Source: Vitis vinifera
Lineage: Eukaryota > Streptophyta > Magnoliopsida > Vitales > Vitaceae
NCBI RefSeq assembly: GCF_030704535.1
Contig: NC_081807.1
Location: 5,063,001 to 5,127,000 of the forward strand
Length of the DNA stretch: 64,000 bases
Direction: 5' to 3'
The notes beneath the pieces were generated by a model. That model did no database searches. It saw only the letters and a list, made by a program, of their open reading frames with translations, and was not told where the DNA came from. A program made the translations under genes and the position numbers. This document shows, piece by piece, positions 12,611 to 22,750 of this stretch. Numbering within the stretch: the stretch's first letter is position 1; every line of letters starts with the position of its first letter.

Positions 12611-13728
12611 ATACTGAAACCCCGTTTGAGAACTCAAAGAGGGATCAATTTTTCCATGCAATGTTGCAACCAAAAGGGTCAAGTAGGTTGCACACACTTT
12701 GTACACTACTTGGCATGGAGCTTGAGCCTTCCACTCTGAAGCTAATCAATCTGGGCGGAGTTTGCACCATCCAGAATCTGCAGGCCGCTGTCCTTGGTCC
12801 ATTCCAGAGCCATGAAAGTTAGCTCTGGAATTACTCGGTGTAAAGTTGTAGCCTGTATGGGTGATAGTATTTTCTTAATAACTCTGGTATTTGATGATAT
12901 ATAGATGTTCCATTTATCCAGGCTCATCAGATGTGTACTTTCAACATTCTTTCTTTTGTCTTAATAGCAGAACAGTTGTTCCTTTGGTCCATTTGATTTT
13001 TGTGTGGAAGATGGTATTGAACTCTACTCCAAATTGCCAAGCTGAGGTTGGTGGGAACCATGCTGCTACTCGTGTTGGATGGTAATAGTTTTGTAGACTG
13101 GTTTAGAGGAGGAAAAGGCCAAAATTAGAAGTTTTGTTATGATGAAATTATTGTTTTTTTCTCTTTTTTGGCAAGCTGAACATACTGAGTTAATACAAGG
13201 GTTATGTCCAATGTACAAGGGTGAGAGGCATTTGCTTTGTGTACCGTTTTGAAGAACAAATCTATGACTCTGGATCTTCTTTTGTAGCATTGCATGATAG
13301 AGGCATGGAGCAATTACCAGTCATATTTACAACTATCAGATTCTGACTTTGTGGGGTTTTGATTTTTTGATTTAATATTTCTTTAATTGACCTTTTGTAG
13401 GAGAGTAAATATTTGTGGATGAAAGGACTAATCCAATGACTCCCATTGCTTTTTTCTATTCCTTTATATATTAAAAGGATATTAATAAAAACAATATTTA
13501 AAAAATAAATACAAAATTTAGGATTGAATTACGCTTTTTTTTGGAGATAGGTTCATAAACTTTTTTTATTTTTATTTTTATTTTTCCTTTTTAACCTAAC
13601 TGTTTTTTTAATTTCAAAATTATGGAAAATTCTAGGGTACATGCCAAAAATGTTTCCAGTTCTAGACAAGAGGCCATGACCAGTGAGCAGCCAGCGTCCG
13701 GTAAGCCCAAGCTTCTTCCTTTTCCAAA
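12611..13728. other. Intergenic, kinase 3' UTR and PPR 5' flank
   Basis: Follows the kinase stop codon. The first few hundred bases are likely 3' UTR; no unambiguous poly(A) signal was chosen. 13480-13620 is T- and A-rich. Out-of-frame ATGs at 13622 and 13683 precede the PPR start and would act as upstream ORFs if transcribed. Confidence 0.5.
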
Positions 13729-16017
13729 ATGCTCCTCCCGAAATCCTACCACAGACCCAATCTTCCAGAACTCGTCTCCTCCAAAGCCCGATTCTCTTCT
13801 CTTTCTTCTACTTCCCATGCCCTTCTTGTAGACAAAGCCATCACTCTTCTCAAATTCCACCCCCATCACCTCGATTCCTTATCCTCCCGTTTCACCCCTC
13901 AATCCGCTTCATATTTCCTACTCAAGTCCCAATTCGACCAAACCCTAACCCTAAAATTCCTCACCTGGGCTCGGAACCACCCTTTCTTCGATTCCCATTG
14001 CAAATGCCTCTCTCTCCACATTCTCACCCGCTTCAAGCTCTACAAAACTGCCCAAACCCTGGCCCAAGAACTCGCCCTCAGTGCCAGCGACCCCTCCGGT
14101 TCTTCCATTTTTCAGTGCCTTAAAGATTCTTACCATGTCTACAATTCGAGTTCTGCGGTGTTCGATCTCATGGTGAAGTCCTATTCTCACTTGAACATGA
14201 TTGATCAGGCTGTGAATACTATTAATTTAGCAAAATCCAGTGGGTTTATGCCTGGTGTTTTGTCGTATAATTCGGTTCTTGATGCAATTGTTAGGTCTCG
14301 GGGTTCAGTTAAATTGAGTGCTGAGGAGGTGTATAGAGAGATGATTAGGAGTAGGGTTTCACCAAATGTGTATACCTATAACATCTTGATTCGCGGATTT
14401 TGCAGTGTAGGGGAATTGCAGAAGGGTTTGGGTTGCTTTGGTGAAATGGAGAGAAATGGGTGTTTGCCGAATGTGGTTACTTATAATACCTTAATTGATG
14501 CATATTGCAAAATGGGGAGGATTGATGAAGCATTTGGGTTGTTAAAGTCAATGTCTTCGAAGGGTATGCAGCCAAATTTGATTTCATACAATGTTATCAT
14601 TAATGGGTTGTGTCGAGAAGGGAGTATGAAGGAAGCATGGGAGATTCTTGAGGAGATGGGTTATAAGGGTTTTACTCCAGATGAGGTGACTTATAATACG
14701 CTCCTGAATGGGTATTGTAAGGAGGGTAATTTTCATCAAGCGCTTGTTATTCATGCGGAGATGGTGAGGAATGGTGTCTCTCCAAGCGTTGTTACTTACA
14801 CTGCATTGATTAATAGTATGTGTAAGGCTCGAAATTTGAATCGAGCAATGGAGTTCTTTGATCAGATGCGCATTAGAGGGCTTCGTCCTAATGAGAGAAC
14901 ATATACAACCTTGATTGATGGGTTCTCCCGGCAGGGGCTTTTGAATGAAGCTTATCGGATTTTAAATGAGATGACTGAGAGTGGATTCTCACCTTCAGTT
15001 GTGACTTATAATGCATTCATCCATGGGCACTGTGTCTTGGAAAGAATGGAGGAGGCTCTAGGAGTGGTTCAGGAAATGGTGGAGAAAGGGTTGGCCCCTG
15101 ATGTAGTAAGTTATAGTACAATTATATCTGGATTTTGTAGAAAAGGAGAGTTGGATAGAGCATTCCAAATGAAGCAGGAGATGGTGGAGAAGGGTGTGTC
15201 GCCAGATGCTGTTACATATTCATCACTCATTCAAGGTCTCTGTGAGATGAGGAGACTAACGGAAGCCTGTGATCTTTCCCAAGAGATGTTGGACATGGGC
15301 CTGCCTCCAGATGAATTTACATATACAACGCTGATCAACGCATATTGTGTAGAAGGAGATCTAAATAAGGCTCTTCATTTACATGATGAAATGATACATA
15401 AGGGCTTCCTTCCTGATGCTGTTACCTACAGTGTGCTTATTAATGGACTTAATAAACAAGCTCGCACAAGGGAAGCAAAGCGGCTTCTCTTCAAGTTGAT
15501 TTATGAGGAGTCTGTTCCAAGTGATGTCACATATGACACACTGATAGAGAATTGCAGTAATATTGAATTCAAGAGCGTGGTGGCTCTCATTAAGGGATTT
15601 TGTATGAAGGGGTTAATGCATGAAGCAGATCGAGTTTTTGAATCTATGGTTGAGAGAAACCACAAACCTGGTGAGGCAGTTTATAATGTTATTATACATG
15701 GTCATTGTAGGGGTGGAAATTTGCCAAAGGCATTTAATTTATACAAGGAAATGATTCATTCTGGGTTTGTCCCTCATACTGTGACTGTCATCACTCTGAT
15801 TAAAGCACTTTTCAAGGAGGGAATGAATGAGGAGATGAGTGAAGTCATAGGCGACACATTGAGAAGCTGTAGACTGAATGAGGCTGAGCTTGCAAAAGTT
15901 CTTGTTGAGATTAACCATAAAGAAGGGAACATGGAAGCAGTTCTTAATGTGCTTACTGACATGGCTAAGGATGGCCTCCTTCCAAATAGTGGGAAAACTG
16001 CCTATGCTGGGGGATAA
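13729..16017 (+). CDS. EMB2745: P-class pentatricopeptide repeat protein, EMB2745-like
   Basis: Single-exon ORF of 762 residues. The N-terminal 60 or so residues are Ser-, His- and Arg-rich with few acidic residues, consistent with an organelle transit peptide. From about residue 150 onward there are tandem 35-residue PPR motifs (VTYNTLIDAYCKMGRIDEA and similar), about fifteen in all, with no E, E+ or DYW extension, so it is P-class. The order and wording of the repeats, plus the C-terminal SDVTYDTLIENCSNIEFKS block and the KVLVEINHKEGNME tail, match my memory of Arabidopsis At5g39710 (EMB2745, needed for embryo development). Length is close to that protein. P-class PPRs bind organelle RNA sequence-specifically; the target is not readable here. 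The start was chosen as the first in-frame ATG before the presumed transit peptide. Confidence 0.93.
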   Translation: MLLPKSYHRPNLPELVSSKARFSSLSSTSHALLVDKAITLLKFHPHHLDSLSSRFTPQSASYFLLKSQFDQTLTLKFLTWARNHPFFDSHCKCLSLHILTRFKLYKTAQTLAQELALSASDPSGSSIFQCLKDSYHVYNSSSAVFDLMVKSYSHLNMIDQAVNTINLAKSSGFMPGVLSYNSVLDAIVRSRGSVKLSAEEVYREMIRSRVSPNVYTYNILIRGFCSVGELQKGLGCFGEMERNGCLPNVVTYNTLIDAYCKMGRIDEAFGLLKSMSSKGMQPNLISYNVIINGLCREGSMKEAWEILEEMGYKGFTPDEVTYNTLLNGYCKEGNFHQALVIHAEMVRNGVSPSVVTYTALINSMCKARNLNRAMEFFDQMRIRGLRPNERTYTTLIDGFSRQGLLNEAYRILNEMTESGFSPSVVTYNAFIHGHCVLERMEEALGVVQEMVEKGLAPDVVSYSTIISGFCRKGELDRAFQMKQEMVEKGVSPDAVTYSSLIQGLCEMRRLTEACDLSQEMLDMGLPPDEFTYTTLINAYCVEGDLNKALHLHDEMIHKGFLPDAVTYSVLINGLNKQARTREAKRLLFKLIYEESVPSDVTYDTLIENCSNIEFKSVVALIKGFCMKGLMHEADRVFESMVERNHKPGEAVYNVIIHGHCRGGNLPKAFNLYKEMIHSGFVPHTVTVITLIKALFKEGMNEEMSEVIGDTLRSCRLNEAELAKVLVEINHKEGNMEAVLNVLTDMAKDGLLPNSGKTAYAGG

Positions 16018-19000
16018 ACCCTATTATAGATCTTCAGGGAGTATGGAATACGTTCTTCATGTACAATAGACGCCATAAGGGAGAACAGATCAAAGTCTAC
16101 TATTCCTTCACGTTCTCTGTATCCACGCTTTGGTTATATCTGATAGAATTCTTTCCAGTGCTACTATTTACAACTTTCAATTTACATGATAGAAGTATGT
16201 AGTATTCTTGATTTGAAGTCCCATGCATCTTCAAAACATTTGGATTCTACTTTGGACTGTTACAGAAGTTTTACTTGATCAGGACAGGATGACCCACGAT
16301 TATTAAGAGTCCACCACTCTTGTTGAAGCTCTTAAACATGGACTTGGGAGGGGTTATCAATCAAGCTTTCTTAGCTAGGCTTTTATAGATAGCTTGGTGC
16401 TTTGGGCAAGGAGGTGGCCCGTCTTCTGTTGGTTGTGATTTTTCCCTTTCGTTTCCTGGGGTCTGCTGTATATTTGGTAGGTGACTTCGTTTTCATGTTG
16501 ATGGCCCTTTGTATTTATACATACTTTCTAATTTGCTCATCAAAGATAAGCTCTGTAGAAGAATAATTGGTTGTAGCCTCTGTTTTCATTTTTTTTTTTT
16601 TACCCAAATCAGATTTTGGGAGAAGGAAACAACCAAATAAATTCACTAACGGCTTGTTTTCAATGTCCTTTGGAGGTAGAATTGGTCCATCCTCTATGAT
16701 TTAGATGACTATTAAACCTACAAATCCATAGGCCAGAATGAGTCGCCCACTTTCATAATGAGCTGGTGATGAATTTTTCAGATTCGAATGTGATGTTGCC
16801 ATTTTTGCAAGCGCACGTCTCCGTCAGATATTTCCCACCTTCAGATGTTTATGCCAGAAAGCGCCAAACGCATCCGTGCCTTATATCAAATGTTTTCCAA
16901 CCTGTTTAGTTTTTGTGCTGCTACCAAAAGAAAGCTTTAAGCCCAGATGTTACCAAAGGCTTTCCAGCAAATTCATCAATCTTGTAGAGTTCAACAAACA
17001 AGATAAACATCATGAGTAATTTGAAAATGGAACCAGACGGTAGAAGCATTTGGTTTCAACCTGTTTGCTTTCTTGGCTTTTGGATGATGGCCATCATTGG
17101 AACTGTGACAGAGTTTAAACAAGTTTCAACTTGTTCCATTAACTTAGAGTTTAAGCTTTCAATCTCAAATTCTCTCAAGTTGAAACAATGAACAGCTAGA
17201 GCAGTTGTAGAGTACCTCCCCTTTCAAAGGCTTGCATTTTGGGTGCTCTATCTTTGGTCTATGACTGGTGCTCGCATATTCATTCCTTGCTCACTTGGAC
17301 TGCCATCCAATATTTCAGAAATCTTTAAAAGCTCAATTGTTAATTGAAACTCAAAGCCCACCACATATACCATAAAGCCACTCCAAGAAGCCGCAGATTT
17401 TTTTTAAAAGCTTGGTCCACAGCATATCACAGGTTAGACCTAAAGCCTGTGTATCCTCTTTTTTCTTTCCCCTTTTCTCCTCATGCAAAACAAAACCCAT
17501 AAAAGAAAAATGTAGGGTGGAGGATGACACATCCTCAAACCAGAGAGGAAAAAAAAAAGTACAAGCAGCAAAGATCAAAGGCCCAATGGTGGAATTCAAC
17601 TCATAGACCACTCAGCAGCTGATTTTCCACATATTGCTGGAGAATCTGCTTCATGATTCAGAGATCAAGGCACCCATCAAAACAACACTTCAAATATCTC
17701 AAAACACTGTTTGGCTCTTTCAACACGTAGAACAATCTCCAAAGACCCATTTAATAACGTCCCTACTGTAACCACTAAATGATGTCATGGAGACTCTGGG
17801 TCCTGCTAACCTTAAAACCAGTAAAAAGCGCAAGTCAAGTTGTTAGCGTCTTCACTTCTCCAAAAGGTTTCTAAGGGTTCAAAAATAATATCAAGTTCTT
17901 CTAGGAAACAACAATCAGAGTTGTGTGCCATGAAGGGAGCAATACAACAGTGGAGAGTGAGTGGTATGAAATGTGATGAAAATCATAATCCCTGCTGAAG
18001 TGATATAAAATTTTTGTAGAAAGTGTTATAAAATGTAGCCCAAAATGGAAACCAACAAGAAGTGAAATTTCACCTCCATAGATTTTTTTGAACTACATAT
18101 CAATAGAAAATCAATTTTCCCTTTTCATTGAAATAAACCAAACAGAGGCCATGTTGCATAAGTAAACAACAGCCTCCCTCTGGAGATCAAAGTGCAATAC
18201 AGTAAGGACATGTACCTGGGAGAATCAGAGTCAGCCACACCATACAAAAAGATATTTCCAAATGGAATTGACTTCACCAACAAAGGGGTGCTTATGTGGT
18301 ATCCTTGCCTTTTTAGCACATATACATGTATGATGGACAGAGCTTTGTGCTTCCTTTCTGAAGCATAGCTCAAACATTAACCTTCTGATAACCAACTGTG
18401 CACACAAGCTCCCCAAATTTTGAAAGAGCTTACTAGATCATTTAATGGGACAATGGAGAATTGACTTGCACAAATTTCTAAAGAGAATGGGTCTATGAAA
18501 GAAAAGAAGAGACATGGACACATATGAGCATTTCAAGAAGCAAAAGAAGCTCATGAAGTTTCTGTCAATAGGATTTCAGTCAAATGGCTCCCAGAAGGGC
18601 TGCCCATGGGAAATAAAGAACTCCACCACCAATGCAGTATTAAGTCTGAACAAACAATGTATCCCAAGAAACTGAATAAATATCTCCCAAAAATATTACT
18701 TTGCTACTGGAGTAGATATAACGTCAGAAATTATATCCCTGGCTAATACATTTTCAAGGAGCTCAACAAGTCACCATATTAGTTGGGTAGTAATTAGAGT
18801 GACTGTTATACTTGCTTTAAAAAAAGCATGCAAATGGTTATTGGTTTCCCTTGGAAACCTCTATAACCATTTACCTGTCAAAAAAAGTTTCCTCCATACT
18901 GAATGATCACTCCCCTCAACACCAAATGATCACTCTCCTCAATTCCTAATCCACAACAAATGAGATCCTTTGGCACTTTATCAATGGTATCTTTTGAAAT

Positions 19001-20047
19001 TTTCAAAATGAACAAGGCACATACATCACCAATTGATGACAAATATCTGCCAAAGTGTAATGACTGCTATCACCTTTCTTATCTTCCTAAGCAATCTCCT
19101 TTAGAGGCCTAGTGAGGGAAAAGCCCTCCGGTGTAAGGAAAGGAGACACAAGAATAACCTTTCTTAACAAAATCTCTACCAGCTAAAAAGATTGTATTCT
19201 AGGTTTACATGTATCCACCAGAATCTTTACATCTGTAGAACTTTTTGACCTCATCCCTGCACATCATAGTTTTCTCCACAAATCTGCAGACCAATCATCC
19301 AAAATAACTCCAAAACAATAAATAGATCCAAAAATTTAGTATTCTTAACCCATCTCAATTACTGGGGAGTTCAAAGAGAGATGGAATAGGCAACCAAACA
19401 CAAATCAGAGAGATTTCAACAATATAAGAATATTTCCAATCAAGTGGCAAAAAGAAAAAGCATATTTGCACTGCATAAAAGAAAGAAGCAATAAGACAAC
19501 GTCCAAGCCTTAAAAATCTACAAACAATTCTAAAATGATATTCTCATAAAAGAGATTCCTTCCAGCCAAAATTACAAAGCCACTAGCTTGCTCTTACATA
19601 TAAAGTATCATCATGCCTACAACAGACCAAATTTATCAGCTCTACTCTAAGAATGCATTGACATGACATCGGGCCTGGACTAACTTCACATGTTCTAAAC
19701 AGAGGAAATTGAACATTATGCACACAGCCAAAAACATAACAGCGGTAAGAAACTAATTCATCACTGAAAGCACACTAACAGACTATGGATGATCTATGCC
19801 ACTTCCTCCCATTAGACATCTTTTGATTTAATCTTCAGTTTTCATTCCCATGTTAGTTTGTCCCATCAGCTACAAGTGAGACTCGTCACGTGGAACTTAG
19901 TTGTCCTGAAACTATAGTTACAGATCTTACTAAGGAGGTAATGAGGAAAACCCACTAATAACCTAAAAGCATGTTAAAACTATAGGAAAAGTACATCATT
20001 ATATAGAGACAAAAGGCTGAAAATCATCCCCTTCTCAGTACAAACTC
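16018..20047. other. Gene-free 4-kb intergenic region
   Basis: No frame with recognisable domains or coherent exon structure on either strand. 16400-16560 resembles a LINE 3' end (T-rich, ending TTTGCTCATCAAAGATAAG) but is weak. A decayed minus-strand frame at about 19080-19320 could not be assigned. The last few hundred bases may be the 3' UTR of the minus-strand gene that follows. Confidence 0.5.
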
Positions 20048-21397
20048 TTATCTTGATGAAAGCCGCTGGTGCAAATCATCAGCCAGTGTCTGCCTCAAGT
20101 TGTCACTGAAAAAATAATCTGATTTTTCACTCTCCAGCACCCTAGGAGGAGGTCCACTCTCCTCCGGCTCCTTCCAAAGGTCTGGCTCCGGCTCTCTTGC
20201 AATCTGACATAAATTATGTAACACGCAACAGGCAACAATAGTCTGCGGAGCATGATTCATACCCACATTCAAATCCTGAAGAATCCTCCACCTCCCCTTG
20301 AGCAACCCAATTGCTTCAACCACCACGGACCGCCCCTTCATCAATGCCGCATCAAACAAGTTCTGTCCAGACGTGCCCGAACCACTGGGAGAGAAGGGAG
20401 TTAGCAAAAAAGACAACAAGGGGTAACACCAATCCCCAACAATATAAGGCCTGACATGGTGATTCCGGACGTTGATAACCTTATCCCAAACAATGTCGCC
20501 GGAGGTAAGCCGGTTATACAATAAACTATCCCTCAAATGCGTGGCATCATCGGTGCCACCAGGAGCCTTAACGCAAACATCCCAAAAAATTTTCTTGTGG
20601 TCAGCGACCACCTGAAGAAGAACGGATTGAAACCCATATCGACACCGATAAGAAGAAGCAGAATTATTGCGAATTTTGACGGGACTGCCGTCGATGGCGC
20701 CGCACATGTTGGGGAGGGAGGTGAGCTCTTCAAAGGCTTGGGTGGTTTCGTGGAGACGGCGGCGACTGACGGGAATTTTGATGAATTCGGGGTAAAGTTT
20801 GGTGGCGAGGAGGCGAGTGACCATGTTGGTGATCTTGGAGATGAGGTAGGGTTCGAGCGAGTAGCGGGAGGAGAGGGTTTTGGCGGAGAAGCCGTGGGAG
20901 AGGCGAGAGAGGACCATGGCGACGGCGTAGTCCGAGGGGAGAGAGAGGTTGGAGAGGGCGATGTAGGGTTTGAGCTTGTCGACGACGGTGGTGAAAACGG
21001 GATAGGAGAGGCCGTAGAGCGATCGCCATTGGGCGTCTCGGAGAGGGGCTTCCATGGCCCAGATGTGCTCGGTGGAGAGTGCCCTGAAGGCGGAGACGGA
21101 GTAGTCGGAAGTGGAAGAAGTAGTCGCTGGGTTGGGGGCGGCGGCGGCTGCGGCTGCGGAGGTGGAGGAGGAGGAAGATGGGCGAGAGGAGGCAACATAG
21201 GAAAGGACAGAGGCGATGGTGAAGAACAGGAGTGGGGCGGCGGAGGTGGAGGAGAGAAGGGAGGTAGGGGAAGTGGGGGAAGTGGTAGCAGTGGTGGTGG
21301 CAGTGGAGGTGTCGGAGAGGAGAGAGGTGGTGGTGGGATCAAGGTGGTTGTGGAGGTGGAGGAGATTCGACAACATTAACAAGAAAGATTGATCCAT
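20048..21397 (-). CDS. Domesticated PIF/Harbinger transposase-like protein (ALP1/HARBI1-like)
   Basis: Single-exon ORF of 449 residues with a DDE_Tnp_4 (Harbinger-type) nuclease fold. Residues 20-100 are a Ser/Thr/Ala/Pro low-complexity segment. A helix-turn-helix-like region follows (LPSDYAVAMVLSRLSHGFSA). The core shows MCGAIDGSPVKI with Asp236, IVGDWCYPL with Asp322, and VVVEAIGLLKGRWRIL with Glu361; this spacing fits the Harbinger DDE triad, which looks intact. No terminal inverted repeats or target duplications were seen next to it, and the GC-rich open frame argues for a conserved host gene rather than a live element. It resembles plant proteins such as Arabidopsis At3g19120 and the ALP1 family, some of which act with Polycomb complexes; the function here is not known. 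Confidence 0.88.
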   Translation of the reverse strand: MDQSFLLMLSNLLHLHNHLDPTTTSLLSDTSTATTTATTSPTSPTSLLSSTSAAPLLFFTIASVLSYVASSRPSSSSSTSAAAAAAAPNPATTSSTSDYSVSAFRALSTEHIWAMEAPLRDAQWRSLYGLSYPVFTTVVDKLKPYIALSNLSLPSDYAVAMVLSRLSHGFSAKTLSSRYSLEPYLISKITNMVTRLLATKLYPEFIKIPVSRRRLHETTQAFEELTSLPNMCGAIDGSPVKIRNNSASSYRCRYGFQSVLLQVVADHKKIFWDVCVKAPGGTDDATHLRDSLLYNRLTSGDIVWDKVINVRNHHVRPYIVGDWCYPLLSFLLTPFSPSGSGTSGQNLFDAALMKGRSVVVEAIGLLKGRWRILQDLNVGMNHAPQTIVACCVLHNLCQIAREPEPDLWKEPEESGPPPRVLESEKSDYFFSDNLRQTLADDLHQRLSSR

Positions 21398-22750
21398 TCT
21401 CTCTCTCTCACTCTCGCCGTCCTCTCCCTACCCTCCTCTCTAATTCACCGAAATTGCAGAGAGAAAGAGGAAGAAAAGGAAGCAGCCCTATACGACGTCG
21501 CAATGGGACAAGTGGACAACTCATGGAAATTATTCACATTATCAAAATTGAAAAAACAAAAATTACTCCTCGGTGTAACAACATTTCAAATGTTGGACTC
21601 CTTAATTCTAATACAGTCTTTTGGAATTGGGTTGACATTCTACCTTCACAATTTGTGATCCCCTTTCAAAGTGTTTTGCAAAACAATTTCAAAATACAAA
21701 AACAAAGTGATTTCAAAAACTAAAATCCGAATCCTAATTTAAAATAATTTTATTTTGAGTACTTTATTTTTAATTATTCTTCATATTATAAAATATAAAA
21801 ATAATTTTTTATTTTTAAAAATAAAAATTATTTTTAAAATTTTTTAATACTATTTAATCGTTATCTTTAAAAATAATTTTTAAAAACAAAATGAATTAAA
21901 AAAACAAGTTCTAAAAAACAAATAAGAGTTATTTTCACCCGTTTTTTAAAATAAAAATAAAAAATTAATTTATTAGATAATATTTTTTAAAATTTGTTTT
22001 TATAAACTATTTTTAAGTTAAAAAATAAAAAATAATATGCTTTTGTTTTCTTTTGACCTTCTTCAACATTTTTTCCTGACATTATTACCAAAAAGGAATT
22101 GAATGGCTTTGATTTTTTTATTTATTTTTAATGAATAATATAACTAATATAAAAAACAAAAATAATTGTGAAGATGATAAATCATAAATGGGCTACAAGC
22201 CTACACCCAACTGAGGGAAGAGGAGACTCAGGAAGAAGACGAAATAAAAAATTGGAGGATTTTCTTTAACAGTCGCTATCAGAGAATCAGCCCACAGGGA
22301 TTACACTTTTCAGAAAAAGCCCAAAAAAACGCAACAAACTTTCTGAGCAAAACGCTTTCAGGTATGGAAGATAATGAAAACTGAAGATTGAGAAGCGGAG
22401 AAAACAATGAAAATGTTTTCAGAAAACACAGCTCAGCGTTTTGTGTTTTCGCTCCATATTCTTCATTGTCCGACCACGTACCTGCACACTCTTGTGTTAA
22501 CCACACTCCACATCCCAAATCACCCATTGGGAAGTGCCTCCACGCGCCACAGATGAGGATGAGGCCACTGTGTCTGACACAACTGGCCGTCTCTTGCTTT
22601 TCTTGCTCCTGGTTTCAGAAATGCCTCTGGGTTTTTGCTGATATAAGTAGGTGTGGCCTTGTGAGCTGAAACAATGGGTTTTCCCTTCTAGCTGATATAC
22701 TCGCCTTCTTCTCTGGGTTCTTGGAGTGTTATTTTTTGTTGTTGATCCTG
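21398..22750. other. Intergenic with AT-rich repeat and B3 5' flank
   Basis: 21640-22170 is A/T-rich DNA with repeated AAAATAATTTT-like runs, of the kind seen in decayed MITEs, and has no gene. From about 22200 on, the sequence is related to 28020-28330 and 28370-28530 downstream of the B3 gene. The last 150 bases are the likely promoter and 5' UTR of the B3 gene, with a TATA-like GATATAAG at about 22639. Confidence 0.5.

Noticed and set aside
13622-13831. ORFs overlapping the start of the PPR gene
   Set aside because: Out of frame with the conserved protein; at most upstream ORFs, with no coding evidence.
19080-19320. Minus-strand decayed reading frame (WSADLWRK, VSPFLTPEGFSL)
   Set aside because: Needs several frameshifts and I cannot name a family; a TBLASTN search of this stretch would decide.
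20537-21379. 280-codon + strand ORF, Gly/Glu-rich
   Set aside because: Exact antisense shadow of the GC-rich Harbinger-like gene; the minus-strand frame has clear conserved motifs.
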